Positions 7,654 to 14,150 of a stretch of DNA of 33,762 bases are shown piece by piece. Position 1 is the first letter of the stretch. Each line of letters begins with the position of its first letter. The position numbers were made by a program, and so were the translations under genes. Under the pieces are notes generated by a model. That model worked only from the letters and a program-made list of their open reading frames with translations, made no database searches and had not been told where the DNA came from. The DNA comes from a virus: positions 1 through 33,762 of the IMG/VR virus record IMGVR_UViG_3300037493_001486. One strand, written 5' to 3'.

Positions 7654-8217
7654 TCAAAGCCCTCTGTGGACCAGGTACTCTTTGATAAGGGTTTTTGCTT
7701 GTTCAATTTCGTCAGCTGTATGTCGGTAAATAAAAAGTTCACCTTTGAACTTGTTGGGCACTCCTATGTAGTAGAAGTTTGCAGGATCATATCCAGTTAG
7801 GTACGAATACCAAACTGCTTGGATGTGGTTGTAGTGCTTGGTCATGTCGGCTGCGAAGCTTCGGAGGTTGGTGCAGGATGTTGTCTTGATATCTGCATTG
7901 ATGGAGTACATTGGGCAGTGCAAGTCAAGTATGCCCTTTGCTGCCACCATGCGCCCATCAATCTCAATCTCCTTGATGAAGGTGATTTCCTTGGCAGCCT
8001 TCTCGAATATTAAGCGGAGCATTGGATGTTTCATTATTGCCTCATAGATGCGAAGCGCATTGGGCGGCATATCGGATGGCTCTGTCTCAAGTAGGTTGCG
8101 ATGAAACTCCGCACCTCTTTCGAGAGCACCGGCAGCATATTGGATGCTGCCAGTGAAATGCCTCTTTATGCTTGATGCGTTGATGGCTTCGATGCTGTTG
8201 TAGATGTCGCGGCTCAT
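7654..8217 (-). CDS. PD-(D/E)XK nuclease, RecE/RecB-like
   Basis: This 187-residue protein has the order of motifs seen in exonuclease VIII/RecB-like phage nucleases: GAEFHRNLLE (H39), KGILDLHCP (D98), ADIKTT (D109, K111) and a C-terminal helix HIQAVWYSYL (Q133, Y137). It likely trims DNA ends during recombination-dependent replication. Its neighbours fit this: an SSB-like protein and a coiled-coil protein upstream in the same operon, a helicase downstream. No RecT/Beta-type annealing protein was recognised. The start overlaps the previous stop by four bases (ATGA). Confidence 0.85.
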   Translation of the reverse strand: MSRDIYNSIEAINASSIKRHFTGSIQYAAGALERGAEFHRNLLETEPSDMPPNALRIYEAIMKHPMLRLIFEKAAKEITFIKEIEIDGRMVAAKGILDLHCPMYSINADIKTTSCTNLRSFAADMTKHYNHIQAVWYSYLTGYDPANFYYIGVPNKFKGELFIYRHTADEIEQAKTLIKEYLVHRGL

Positions 8218-8429
8218 TTGGAAATCTGTCTTACATCGGCAGGAATGAATCCACTTCCACTACCAGAAACTACCTTGATGAAGTCAATTTCAACCTTTGC
8301 TGAGTTGACAATCACCTGGGCGATGTCTGCGATTGCTTTCGCCTTGTCGAGCTCCATGTCGTTTTCTTTGAGCATCTCGATTATCTCGAATAAGTGATCT
8401 CTTAGGTCTTCGATTTTATTGCGTGCCAT
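8214..8429 (-). CDS. Small conserved helical protein, 71 aa
   Basis: The sequence begins MARNKIEDLRDHLFEIIEML and continues with KAIADIAQVIVNSAKVEIDF. This resembles a small two-helix protein that recurs in Bacteroidota phages and prophages, often next to recombination or HNH genes. Its function is unknown. The end overlaps the nuclease start (ATGA), and the start overlaps the HNH gene by 28 bases. No cysteines or membrane segments are present. Confidence 0.75.
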   Translation of the reverse strand: MARNKIEDLRDHLFEIIEMLKENDMELDKAKAIADIAQVIVNSAKVEIDFIKVVSGSGSGFIPADVRQISK

Positions 8430-9007
8430 AATTTGTTAAGTGTTTTGATTGTGTCTTGAATTGGTTTAGGGTATTTAGTGATTCTGTTGCGCTCCATGTT
8501 TTCCACTTTCGTGATTGCTTCCAAGTTTTCTATCTCAAAATTTGAGATATTTTTATCTCGGAATATAACTATCATGTGCGGCTCAAGCTTGCCATGTTGC
8601 TGCTCGTAGATATGCCGATGCTTGAGGACCCATCGTGTATGCTCTGCAATCTTTATGTAGGTGTAGCCATCTTCATCGATGCGCTCTGATCCAACTTCTT
8701 TGTGGTTGGCAGGCTTATCTCCTTTCTTGAATCTTGTCTCCTTGCCTCCGATGTCAAGCCCTTTCATGCCTTTGTTCCAAGGTTTGTGGCCTTTCGGGAA
8801 CTGCGACTCGACTCTGCTTTTCTTAAGCCTGCCGCTTGCTTCTGTTGCGAGGTATTCGGGAGTCTTATGCAGTTGCAGCGCGAAGGCTTTGGCATAACAC
8901 TGGGCGATTGATTTCCCAGTGATGAATGCCACCTCTTTTGTGGACCGATGCGGATAGTACTCAATGAGCAATTCCGTTTCTTGCATGGTCCAGTTACAGC
9001 GATTCAT
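8402..9007 (-). CDS. HNH endonuclease with SANT/Myb-like and NUMOD-like segments
   Basis: This 201-residue protein starts with WTMQETELLIEYYPHRSTKE (residues 6-25), a Myb/SANT-like DNA-binding helix set. Then come two NUMOD-like pieces (QFPKGHKPWNKG at 69-80, RFKKGDKPANH at 92-102) and an HNH_3-like core at about 126-174 (WVLKHRHIYEQQHG, then DKNISNFEIENLE). The position that is usually histidine in the VHHxDxN motif is IFRDKN here. This variant is seen in many phage HNH proteins; nicking activity is not assured. The frame is open to 9166, but the extra N-terminus only shadows the 71-residue gene. No intron was seen, so it is probably a free-standing endonuclease. Confidence 0.8.
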   Translation of the reverse strand: MNRCNWTMQETELLIEYYPHRSTKEVAFITGKSIAQCYAKAFALQLHKTPEYLATEASGRLKKSRVESQFPKGHKPWNKGMKGLDIGGKETRFKKGDKPANHKEVGSERIDEDGYTYIKIAEHTRWVLKHRHIYEQQHGKLEPHMIVIFRDKNISNFEIENLEAITKVENMERNRITKYPKPIQDTIKTLNKLWHAIKSKT

Positions 9008-9209
9008 AATACTCGAGCCCTCCTTGCTCTCCTCCGTTTGGCGATGGCTTCGGAAGTCTGTCGGCCATTGCTTGTTGGCCGTCATGATAGCCGTTTGAAT
9101 AGGCTTGGATGATTGCTTCCTTAACCTTTGCTTGCAGTGTGTCATTGTCGGCTTCTCGCGGATCAATGATGGTGTCCAGGTACTTGGCGAATTGCTCTAA
9201 TGTGTTCAT
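8994..9209 (-). CDS. Small conserved protein, 71 aa
   Basis: This is a helical N-terminus (MNTLEQFAKYLDTIID) followed by AIIQAYSNGYHDGQQAM and a C-terminal EYYESL. The core AYxxGxxDxQQ and the late Tyr-Tyr recall the 72-residue protein at 6975-7193, so both may belong to one family of small phage proteins. Function unknown. The start overlaps the previous stop (ATGA). The end overlaps the HNH gene by 14 bases. Confidence 0.75.
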   Translation of the reverse strand: MNTLEQFAKYLDTIIDPREADNDTLQAKVKEAIIQAYSNGYHDGQQAMADRLPKPSPNGGEQGGLEYYESL

Positions 9210-9862
9210 CGGATTGCTTGTGTTTTATGTTCAACGATTTTGATTCCATTAATCTGCTCCATGTTGGTGATCTGCATCGCCTTTGGAAGCTTGCGCAATA
9301 TATCTTCCATGTCGAACATCTCTGCTCGCATAAGAGTCCAAAGCACTGTTGCCCAATCAACCTCGCCAACTATCTCCGCTTTTTTGGTGATGCGGATGTT
9401 TTTGGTGTGGTCAAGCTCGAGCGTGGTGGTTGTGGTCTTATCGGTGAATGTTGCCATGATGTTTGAAACATCGGTACTGCTTGCTGCAAGGAGTGCATCA
9501 TGTGCTTCCTGTGCAATCTTTGCATCGGCAATTGCCTTTTGTAGGTCAAGCCATTGGGAGTATGCAAGCATCATCAACTTACGATCTTCGATGTATTGCT
9601 TCAGCGGAGCAACAGCATCGCGCTCAACATCCATGATTGACTTTTTGTAGGCATCGAGCGGAGTAGTTACCATCTTGCGATTTGTTTCGATGTGCTTGAT
9701 GGCATCGTTAGCTGCCTTGATGGAAGCTGCGCTCATGTCGTATGTGAGCTTGTCTTCGATGGCTTGCGGAGCGGACTTAATCATGCTCTGCGCCTTAAGT
9801 ACTTCGGCTGAGTTTAAAGCCTTGTAGAACTCGGAAATATTTTCGATATTAGCTGCGTTCAT
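9206..9862 (-). CDS. Coiled-coil protein of the recombination/replication module
   Basis: This 218-residue, mostly helical protein has a strong coiled-coil region at about 45-125 (VTTPLDAYKKSIMDVERD, then a long charged helix). After it comes a threonine run (KTTTTTLELD) and a smaller C-terminal domain. Phages often place proteins of this layout between an SSB-like gene and a RecE-like or annealing gene. A role as recombination partner is inferred from position only. It is preceded by a 63-base gap with a hairpin (9894-9916). Confidence 0.7.
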   Translation of the reverse strand: MNAANIENISEFYKALNSAEVLKAQSMIKSAPQAIEDKLTYDMSAASIKAANDAIKHIETNRKMVTTPLDAYKKSIMDVERDAVAPLKQYIEDRKLMMLAYSQWLDLQKAIADAKIAQEAHDALLAASSTDVSNIMATFTDKTTTTTLELDHTKNIRITKKAEIVGEVDWATVLWTLMRAEMFDMEDILRKLPKAMQITNMEQINGIKIVEHKTQAIR

Positions 9863-9893
9863 AGTGAATTGATTTAGTGTATGTTTTTTAATG

Positions 9894-9916
9894 AAGGGCG
9901 GCTGATTACCGCCCTT
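9894..9916. other. Intergenic hairpin between SSB-like and coiled-coil genes
   Basis: AAGGGCGG (9894-9901) and CCGCCCTT (9909-9916) form a perfect 8-bp GC-rich stem with a 7-base loop, just after the stop of the SSB-like gene. On the minus strand the sequence after the stem is CATTAAAAAA, not a U-tract. It is therefore more likely an RNA-stabilising or processing element, or a weak attenuator, than a full intrinsic terminator. On the plus strand it is followed by TGTTATTT, which is also weak. Confidence 0.6.
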
Positions 9917-9925
9917 TGTTATTTA

Positions 9926-10567
9926 TTAGAATGGGAAACCGTCATCTTCAGTAGATTCAACATCAGCTTCAACCTCGGGAGCGAATGATGCCACCTTTGC
10001 AACTGGCTTGCTGATTCTTGCAATCCACTCGTCAGACATCTTGATTTTATCCTGGATAAACTCGGGAAGGAGATTGAATACTGCCTCGTCATGCTCCTCG
10101 GTGTTGTAGCAAATCGGCGCATTGAATGCCGGAGGGCAAACCATTCCTTTTGGGATCGGGCTCATGCCGATAATGTTGGCATAGGTGCTGTCTCCTTTTT
10201 CAACGTGCGTGATGTTCACTAAGCAAGCTTTTCCAAGCAGCGTGAATATGTCAAAGTCGGAAGCAATCTCGTTGCTCATCTTCTTGCCTGCCCAAGCTTC
10301 GATGTCTCTGCGAAGTACAGCCTTCTCGTTCATCGATAGGTTGTAGATGCTTCGAGCGTAGAACGGCTTAAGGCCATCGCCACGTTCAAATTCGTGCAGC
10401 TCTGTCGGCAGTTCAAAGATGAATTGCACTTTGCGTTTTTTGCCCGGAAATTGTCCTGTTTGCATCGTTGTTCCGAGATCAACAATTTGGTAACATCTTG
10501 CAACAAACGCTCCTTCTGGTGCGATTGCTCGGGAGGTGTTATTCCCTGAGGGTGCTTTTAAAGCCAT
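9926..10567 (-). CDS. Putative single-stranded DNA-binding protein
   Basis: This 213-residue protein has a beta-rich body (FVARCYQIVDLGTT, VQFIFELPTE, ACLVNITHVEKGDST, YANIIGMSPIP). It ends in a strongly acidic tail closing with EDDGFPF (from about residue 198). An acidic C-terminus ending in proline-phenylalanine is the hallmark by which SSB proteins recruit partners. The body matches a phage family placed in recombination or replication modules. No aligned OB-fold could be tested, so the function is a good but unproven inference. The gene starts two bases after the previous stop. Confidence 0.7.
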   Translation of the reverse strand: MALKAPSGNNTSRAIAPEGAFVARCYQIVDLGTTMQTGQFPGKKRKVQFIFELPTELHEFERGDGLKPFYARSIYNLSMNEKAVLRRDIEAWAGKKMSNEIASDFDIFTLLGKACLVNITHVEKGDSTYANIIGMSPIPKGMVCPPAFNAPICYNTEEHDEAVFNLLPEFIQDKIKMSDEWIARISKPVAKVASFAPEVEADVESTEDDGFPF

Positions 10568-10569
10568 AG

Positions 10570-10857
10570 TTAGAATTGATTTATTAATTGTTTAAAAGAT
10601 ACTTGAGTATTGTGCAGTGTCTTCTGATACATTCTGAAGAACTCGTTCACATCCGATGGATGATAAGTGCGAACTGATTCATCAAGCCCTTGAGTCATCT
10701 CCTTGGAGTACTGACGAACAAGAACAAGTGATGTCTTATCGCATCTTTGGAAGAGCCCTTGGTGGCAACCGTCTTGAACGATGGTTAGCATAATGCCTGA
10801 TAAATGATCGTAGTTGAAGAACTGCGTTGAGTCGTGTGATTTGAAAAAAGTGTTCAT
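10570..10857 (-). CDS. First gene of the early operon, hypothetical protein, 95 aa
   Basis: Not recognised. The protein starts MNTFFKSHDSTQFFNYDHL and has mixed secondary structure with histidines and aromatics but no clear motif. The frame is open to 10956, but the upstream codons would run through the promoter and repeat-filled leader, so the ATG at 10857 is preferred. It is the first gene after the early promoter, where phages often place host-takeover or anti-defence genes. This is context, not evidence of function. Confidence 0.65.
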   Translation of the reverse strand: MNTFFKSHDSTQFFNYDHLSGIMLTIVQDGCHQGLFQRCDKTSLVLVRQYSKEMTQGLDESVRTYHPSDVNEFFRMYQKTLHNTQVSFKQLINQF

Positions 10858-10895
10858 GATTAAATGATTTAAATGAGTAAATGATTGAATGATTG
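10855..10895. repeat. Five tandem octamers in the leader of the early operon
   Basis: Read on the plus strand, five octamers of consensus AATGATTN follow one another: 10855-10862 (CATGATTA), 10863-10870, 10872-10879 (variant AATGAGTA), 10880-10887 and 10888-10895, with one spare base at 10871. They fill the whole leader between the promoter and the start codon, and the ATG is part of the last unit. On the transcript the unit reads approximately YAATCATT. They could bind a repressor or an RNA-binding translational regulator. Confidence 0.8.
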
Positions 10896-10900
10896 TCCGA

Positions 10901-10927
10901 CAAAGATATATCTTATTTTGATATATC
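10901..10927 (-). promoter_or_regulatory. Early promoter (TATCTTTG) with twin GATATATC sites
   Basis: The minus strand has TATCTTTG at 10901-10908, matching the TAnnTTTG -7 element of Bacteroidota. Two copies of the palindrome GATATATC lie at 10905-10912 and 10920-10927, exactly 15 bases apart, one overlapping the -7 element, which suggests an operator. No clear TTTG element was found at the normal -33 distance, so activation by a bound protein is possible. Transcription would begin about 37-40 bases before the gene at 10857. The rest of the 128-base gap (10928-10985) shows no terminator. Confidence 0.65.
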
Positions 10928-10985
10928 ACTACACTATCAAAACTATTTAAACGCAATTATCCTAACTCGCTGACACACAAGCCAA

Positions 10986-11633
10986 TTATTTTGCACTCAC
11001 TCCCAAACCGAATCCAATGATTGCACCGACTCCCAACTTGAAGGCCGTTGTTTGGTGCCACTTCTTCTCTTCCTTGATGTAGATATTCTGCATGCCGGTG
11101 ATCTGCACATTGGGATTATCGACTCTCATGCGCACTACTGTATCGCTTTTCTTCAGTAATCGGTTAACGAAGCCAGTGCGCATGGTATCACCAACAGCAT
11201 AGGTGAACTTGGCAGGGATCACAAGCGAATCAATCTGCAACCACCCAAGGCGATTGATCATGCCGCCTATTGTGTACCACTCGGTCTCTTTAAGGAATGG
11301 CTTGCCTGTTCGAATCATTGGATAGTTGTTGACCATCACTGTGTCACCGACTTTGATTTGCGTTTTAATGACGGTCCTCGTTTCAATCTTCACCACCTCC
11401 AATGCGTTCTTTACTTTGACTTCTAACTCGGCAACTTGCTGTGCTTGTTTGGCTGCATCAGATGAGCTCTGTGCGATTACTTTGCGCTGTGAGGCGATAA
11501 CTATCGAGTCCTCATATATCGTGTGCTTAAGGCGATAATCGTTGCTCACGTTTTCGCCGCAAGATTTAAGCAGCAAAAATACAAGTACAATGATTGCAAT
11601 AAGATAAATCGTTTCAGTTCGTACAGATGCCAT
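10986..11633 (-). CDS. Spanin-like membrane protein, 215 aa
   Basis: This protein has an N-terminal hydrophobic segment (residues 9-22) ending in LLKSCGEN, where C25 could be a lipoprotein cysteine although the lipobox is weak. A helical, probably coiled-coil part follows at about 40-90, then a beta-rich domain and a C-terminal glycine-rich hydrophobic stretch (AFKLGVGAIIGFGLG, 197-211). It lies downstream of lysozyme and holin-like genes, where the spanin is expected. N-terminal lipid anchor plus C-terminal membrane segment would be a one-protein (u-spanin) design; an i-spanin-like protein is the alternative. Confidence 0.65.
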   Translation of the reverse strand: MASVRTETIYLIAIIVLVFLLLKSCGENVSNDYRLKHTIYEDSIVIASQRKVIAQSSSDAAKQAQQVAELEVKVKNALEVVKIETRTVIKTQIKVGDTVMVNNYPMIRTGKPFLKETEWYTIGGMINRLGWLQIDSLVIPAKFTYAVGDTMRTGFVNRLLKKSDTVVRMRVDNPNVQITGMQNIYIKEEKKWHQTTAFKLGVGAIIGFGLGVSAK

Positions 11634-11796
11634 CTTGAATGAGTTTTATAAGTTGTTTGGAAGATTCCCAAAATAATCTTTTATCCTTGAGCTCCGCTTG
11701 CAGTATTTGCAGTGCCACGCATACAGGCATACCACGTTCAATCACATACCAAGCGGCAACCTTAACGAGTCTCTGATCCGCTTCTTGCTCTGTCAT
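11614..11796 (-). CDS. Hypothetical protein, 60 aa
   Basis: Not recognised. This small helical protein begins MTEQEADQRLVKVAAWYVIE and has a central segment with one cysteine (PVCVALQILQAEL). The ATG overlaps the stop of the PAS/DHp gene (ATGA), and its end overlaps the spanin-like gene by 20 bases. It does not contain N, G1 or G2 boxes, so it is not the missing ATPase domain of the kinase fragment upstream. Confidence 0.7.
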   Translation of the reverse strand: MTEQEADQRLVKVAAWYVIERGMPVCVALQILQAELKDKRLFWESSKQLIKLIQDGICTN

Positions 11797-12359
11797 AACT
11801 CGCGAGCTGCTTTCTTGATAAGCACCTTGATTGCTTCATCAAGCTTATTGACTGATGTGTGAATCATCTTAAGAAGATCGCGCTTCTCGTTGTTATTTGC
11901 AACAGGATGCTCGAGCATCAACTGCACAAGCCCTGCGATGTTGGTCAGTGGTTGCCGGATCTCATGGCTAAGCATAAAGCGGAACTCCTCAAGAAGGATC
12001 CTTTGCCGCTCATAATCGTGCGAGCTGATTGAAGTCACATCGACAATCTGAATACCTACGAAATGCAATGTCTCGCCAATGGCAAAGCAGTTCCACACGT
12101 TGTATCTGTCGGATGTATTCTTCTGCCGAGTGCGAGCATAGACACGCGATGGCTCAGGCGCATGCTTTCGAGCTGACTCAATTGCTTTGATGAAATCTTC
12201 CTTATCACCTTCGATGCTTATCATGTCGGTGATTGTGGAGGGCTGTATATGGCTAACGTAATTCTTGAACAGCTCATTGTTGGTCACAATTTTGCCGTCT
12301 TGATTCGTCACCACATAGAAGAGGTCAATGGAGTTCTCTAAGATGAATAGCGAAGACAT
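11793..12359 (-). CDS. PAS plus histidine-kinase dimerisation (DHp) protein without ATPase domain
   Basis: This 188-residue protein contains a PAS-like domain (about 1-107: FYVVTNQDGKIVTNNELF, then VWNCFAIGETLHFVGIQIVD). Next comes a typical HisKA helix with the H-box FMLSHEIRQPLTNIAGLV, phospho-acceptor H132. The second helix of the hairpin follows (DLLKMIHTSVNKLDEAIKVL) and the protein stops there. No N, G1 or G2 box is present here or in the next genes, and there is no membrane segment. It may be phosphorylated by, or pair with, a host kinase. The start at 12359 is chosen over 12413 to limit overlap with the upstream gene. It lies inside the lysis cassette. Confidence 0.85.
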   Translation of the reverse strand: MSSLFILENSIDLFYVVTNQDGKIVTNNELFKNYVSHIQPSTITDMISIEGDKEDFIKAIESARKHAPEPSRVYARTRQKNTSDRYNVWNCFAIGETLHFVGIQIVDVTSISSHDYERQRILLEEFRFMLSHEIRQPLTNIAGLVQLMLEHPVANNNEKRDLLKMIHTSVNKLDEAIKVLIKKAAREL

Positions 12360-12820
12360 TGCTTGAGTTCGCTGTAAAGATTTGACCAAGCACCCATCGA
12401 GCTCCATGCCCATTGTGCTGTTAAGTAAATGGTGAATGTCAACAGCATGCCCATCACTGGAGCATCCATTGTCGGCTTATATTCGGTGAACTCAGTGCGA
12501 GGCTTGATGATAATCTTATGCTCGGGCTTTGGTGCAATCAAGAATGCAGAGTTGCTCGGTTGAATTGTATCGCTTGCGTAGGTGTGTTGCATCGTAGGTC
12601 GCAGTGGCATTGGCTCATCGGCAGCAATCTCGAAAGTTTGCCCCCATTGGTTAGTGCAATATTCTTTGCCAAAGATAGTGAAATTCTGCAAAGGTTGATA
12701 AACCACTTGCGGCTTAATCTCAATTCGTTGGTGATGCGTATGGACCTTGCAGCCAATACCCACCACGCACCCCTCATCGAGGGTTGTGATCACTTGTACT
12801 GAGTCTATTCCGTCATCCAT
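12338..12820 (-). CDS. Lysis-cassette membrane protein, 160 aa
   Basis: Not recognised by family. The N-terminal two thirds is soluble and beta-rich, with two cysteines (EGCVVGIGCKV). A C-terminal hydrophobic segment (about 121-140: PVMGMLLTFTIYLTAQWAWS) is followed by a short tail. The position directly after the holin-like gene (8-base overlap) and before the PAS/DHp gene suggests a part in lysis or membrane association. The ATG at 12820 (MDDGIDSVQV) is preferred to 12877, which lies deep in the holin gene. Confidence 0.6.
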   Translation of the reverse strand: MDDGIDSVQVITTLDEGCVVGIGCKVHTHHQRIEIKPQVVYQPLQNFTIFGKEYCTNQWGQTFEIAADEPMPLRPTMQHTYASDTIQPSNSAFLIAPKPEHKIIIKPRTEFTEYKPTMDAPVMGMLLTFTIYLTAQWAWSSMGAWSNLYSELKQCLRYSS

Positions 12821-13013
12821 TGTCGCTTGCTTTAGGTATGTATCCAGCTGCCACCATTGCGGCCACAATCGCTGCAAGTGTCTCAGTGTTTATCTGCTTG
12901 AAGATAAGCGCAAACACGCTCGACAGAATCACCAAACTGCCAATCGTTGGCCTCCAATACTTGAGTATTATGTCAAGCACTTGCCTTGGTTTGCTGACTC
13001 TTCTTGCCGCCAT
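12813..13013 (-). CDS. Putative holin
   Basis: This 66-residue protein has a basic N-terminus (MAARRVSKPRQ) and two hydrophobic helices (about 22-39 TIGSLVILSSVFALIF and 44-58 TLAAIVAAMVAAGYI), then a short polar tail. Small size, two membrane segments and a position six bases after the lysozyme gene fit a class II-type holin, which makes membrane lesions that release the endolysin. The function is inferred from layout and context. Confidence 0.75.
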   Translation of the reverse strand: MAARRVSKPRQVLDIILKYWRPTIGSLVILSSVFALIFKQINTETLAAIVAAMVAAGYIPKASDNG

Positions 13014-13019
13014 AGTCGA

Positions 13020-13475
13020 CTAAACGATTTTTGTGAAGTATAGTTGCGCTTCTTTCTTTCGCCTTCTTACAAGTCCGGTTGAAACCTCGCCGCCTGCTCT
13101 GTTCCACTTAGCGAACTCAGCTGCAATCTTCGGGTCGTTTGGATTTGCTTTGATGAATCTGAGCAGCTGCGACTTAGCAAGGTTGCCTGCGCCCAGGTTG
13201 AAGCAGAAACTTACAAGCGCATCGAACTGATTCTGATTCACCTTTGTTGCGTTAAGCAATCCAATCACACTGCCCTCGAACTCCTTAAGGTGATCCTTGA
13301 GCAATTGATTCGCCTGGTCTCGAGTGATGGTCTGCCCGAGCTTCACCTTGCTGCCATCTGCGTAGTATGTTGCGCCATATCCAATGGTCGGCACTCCTGC
13401 GCTGCATAGGTAGGAGGTAAGGCGCAAGCCTTCAAACTCCTGTATGAGTCGGATGCCGTTATCAGATAATTTCAT
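13020..13475 (-). CDS. Endolysin, GH24 phage lysozyme
   Basis: This 151-residue muramidase cleaves peptidoglycan at lysis. The N-terminal signature is LIQEFEGLRLTSYLCSAGVP followed by TIGYG. Catalytic residues are E15, C24 (the position held by Asp in T4 lysozyme; Cys is common in P21/RrrD relatives) and T30. The central NQFDALVSFCFNLGAG and C-terminal WNRAGGEVSTGLVRRRKKE are standard for the family. There is no signal peptide or anchor, so export depends on the holin. It overlaps the fibre gene upstream by 14 bases. Confidence 0.95.
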   Translation of the reverse strand: MKLSDNGIRLIQEFEGLRLTSYLCSAGVPTIGYGATYYADGSKVKLGQTITRDQANQLLKDHLKEFEGSVIGLLNATKVNQNQFDALVSFCFNLGAGNLAKSQLLRFIKANPNDPKIAAEFAKWNRAGGEVSTGLVRRRKKEAQLYFTKIV

Positions 13476-13956
13476 ACTGAAATTGAATGTTTAAGTATGA
13501 CATATTAAGCGCAGCCGTTGTAATTTCAAGACTAATAGCGCAAGTGTTGTTTGTTGTTTCGGCTGTAATTTCACCATTGACAAGTTCGCTCATTACTTTG
13601 TACTGCATCAATCCTGTGCATTGCTTAGGATTCGTAAAATTAGATGCCACTGGAAGCGATATTTCGAATGATCCTGTTGTCTCTCCAGTGTCAAGTGTCA
13701 CCTCCATTTGCGAAAAGCAAGTCACTAAACTTCCAATTTTTACAAATGTTGTGTTGTTAGGAGTCACCACAATGCCGTTGATTTCTGCGCTTATTGTCGG
13801 TGTATATGTTCCACTTGAAAACATATTGCCCACTTCAATCTGCTTGGATGTGCCTTGAGGGGATTGCGATGTGTCGCTCACATCTACGATATAAAGTAAG
13901 TCTGCATCAACCGCTGTGGTCAATGTGCCTAAGTCTGTAATTTTTACGCCTGCCAT
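13462..13956 (-). CDS. Putative tail fibre/tip protein, 164 aa
   Basis: The start MAGVKITDLGTLTTAVDADL and the following LLYIVDVSDTSQSPQGTSKQ are a short module found at the beginning of many phage fibre or tip proteins. The rest is beta-rich and Thr/Ser-rich, like a receptor-binding or capping domain. The ATG at 13956 is preferred over 14019, which falls inside the gene upstream. It overlaps both neighbours by 13-14 bases. It is the last gene before the lysozyme. Confidence 0.7.
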   Translation of the reverse strand: MAGVKITDLGTLTTAVDADLLYIVDVSDTSQSPQGTSKQIEVGNMFSSGTYTPTISAEINGIVVTPNNTTFVKIGSLVTCFSQMEVTLDTGETTGSFEISLPVASNFTNPKQCTGLMQYKVMSELVNGEITAETTNNTCAISLEITTAALNMSYLNIQFQYEII

Positions 13957-14150
13957 GATTCGATTATTATAGGTTTGTAAGTTATCAAAGGTAAAACTTT
14001 CACCCAATCTATTGAGCACTGGTTAACTTCTTCAATGCTGATTACGTGATTGCCGTCTGCATCCATAATTGGATTGAAATAATTGTCGGGCATAAACTGA
14101 ATACCAACAAGACTCTGAGCCTCTTCGTATGTGAGTAGGTGAACTTCCAT
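13944..14150 (-). CDS. Small conserved protein next to fibre genes, 68 aa
   Basis: The sequence contains QFMPDNYFNPIMDADGNHVI and ends KPIIIESWQA. Small proteins with this layout accompany fibre genes in Bacteroidota phages; the function is unknown, and a structural or chaperone part is possible. The start overlaps the stop of the 263-residue protein by one base (TAATG), which points to translational coupling. Confidence 0.65.
   Translation of the reverse strand: MEVHLLTYEEAQSLVGIQFMPDNYFNPIMDADGNHVISIEEVNQCSIDWVKVLPLITYKPIIIESWQA

Noticed and set aside
9008-9166. N-terminal extension of the HNH gene
   Set aside because: It runs in another frame over the 71-aa gene and has no family resemblance; the SANT-like domain starts after the ATG at 9007.
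10855-10895. Tandem octamers as a CRISPR array
   Set aside because: The units are 8 bases with no spacers and there are no cas genes.
10928-10985. Terminator between the lysis cassette and the early promoter
   Set aside because: No stem followed by a U-tract was found on the minus strand; read-through into the early operon remains possible.
11614-11796. The 60-aa gene as the missing ATPase half of the kinase fragment
   Set aside because: It is too short and has no N, G1 or G2 box.
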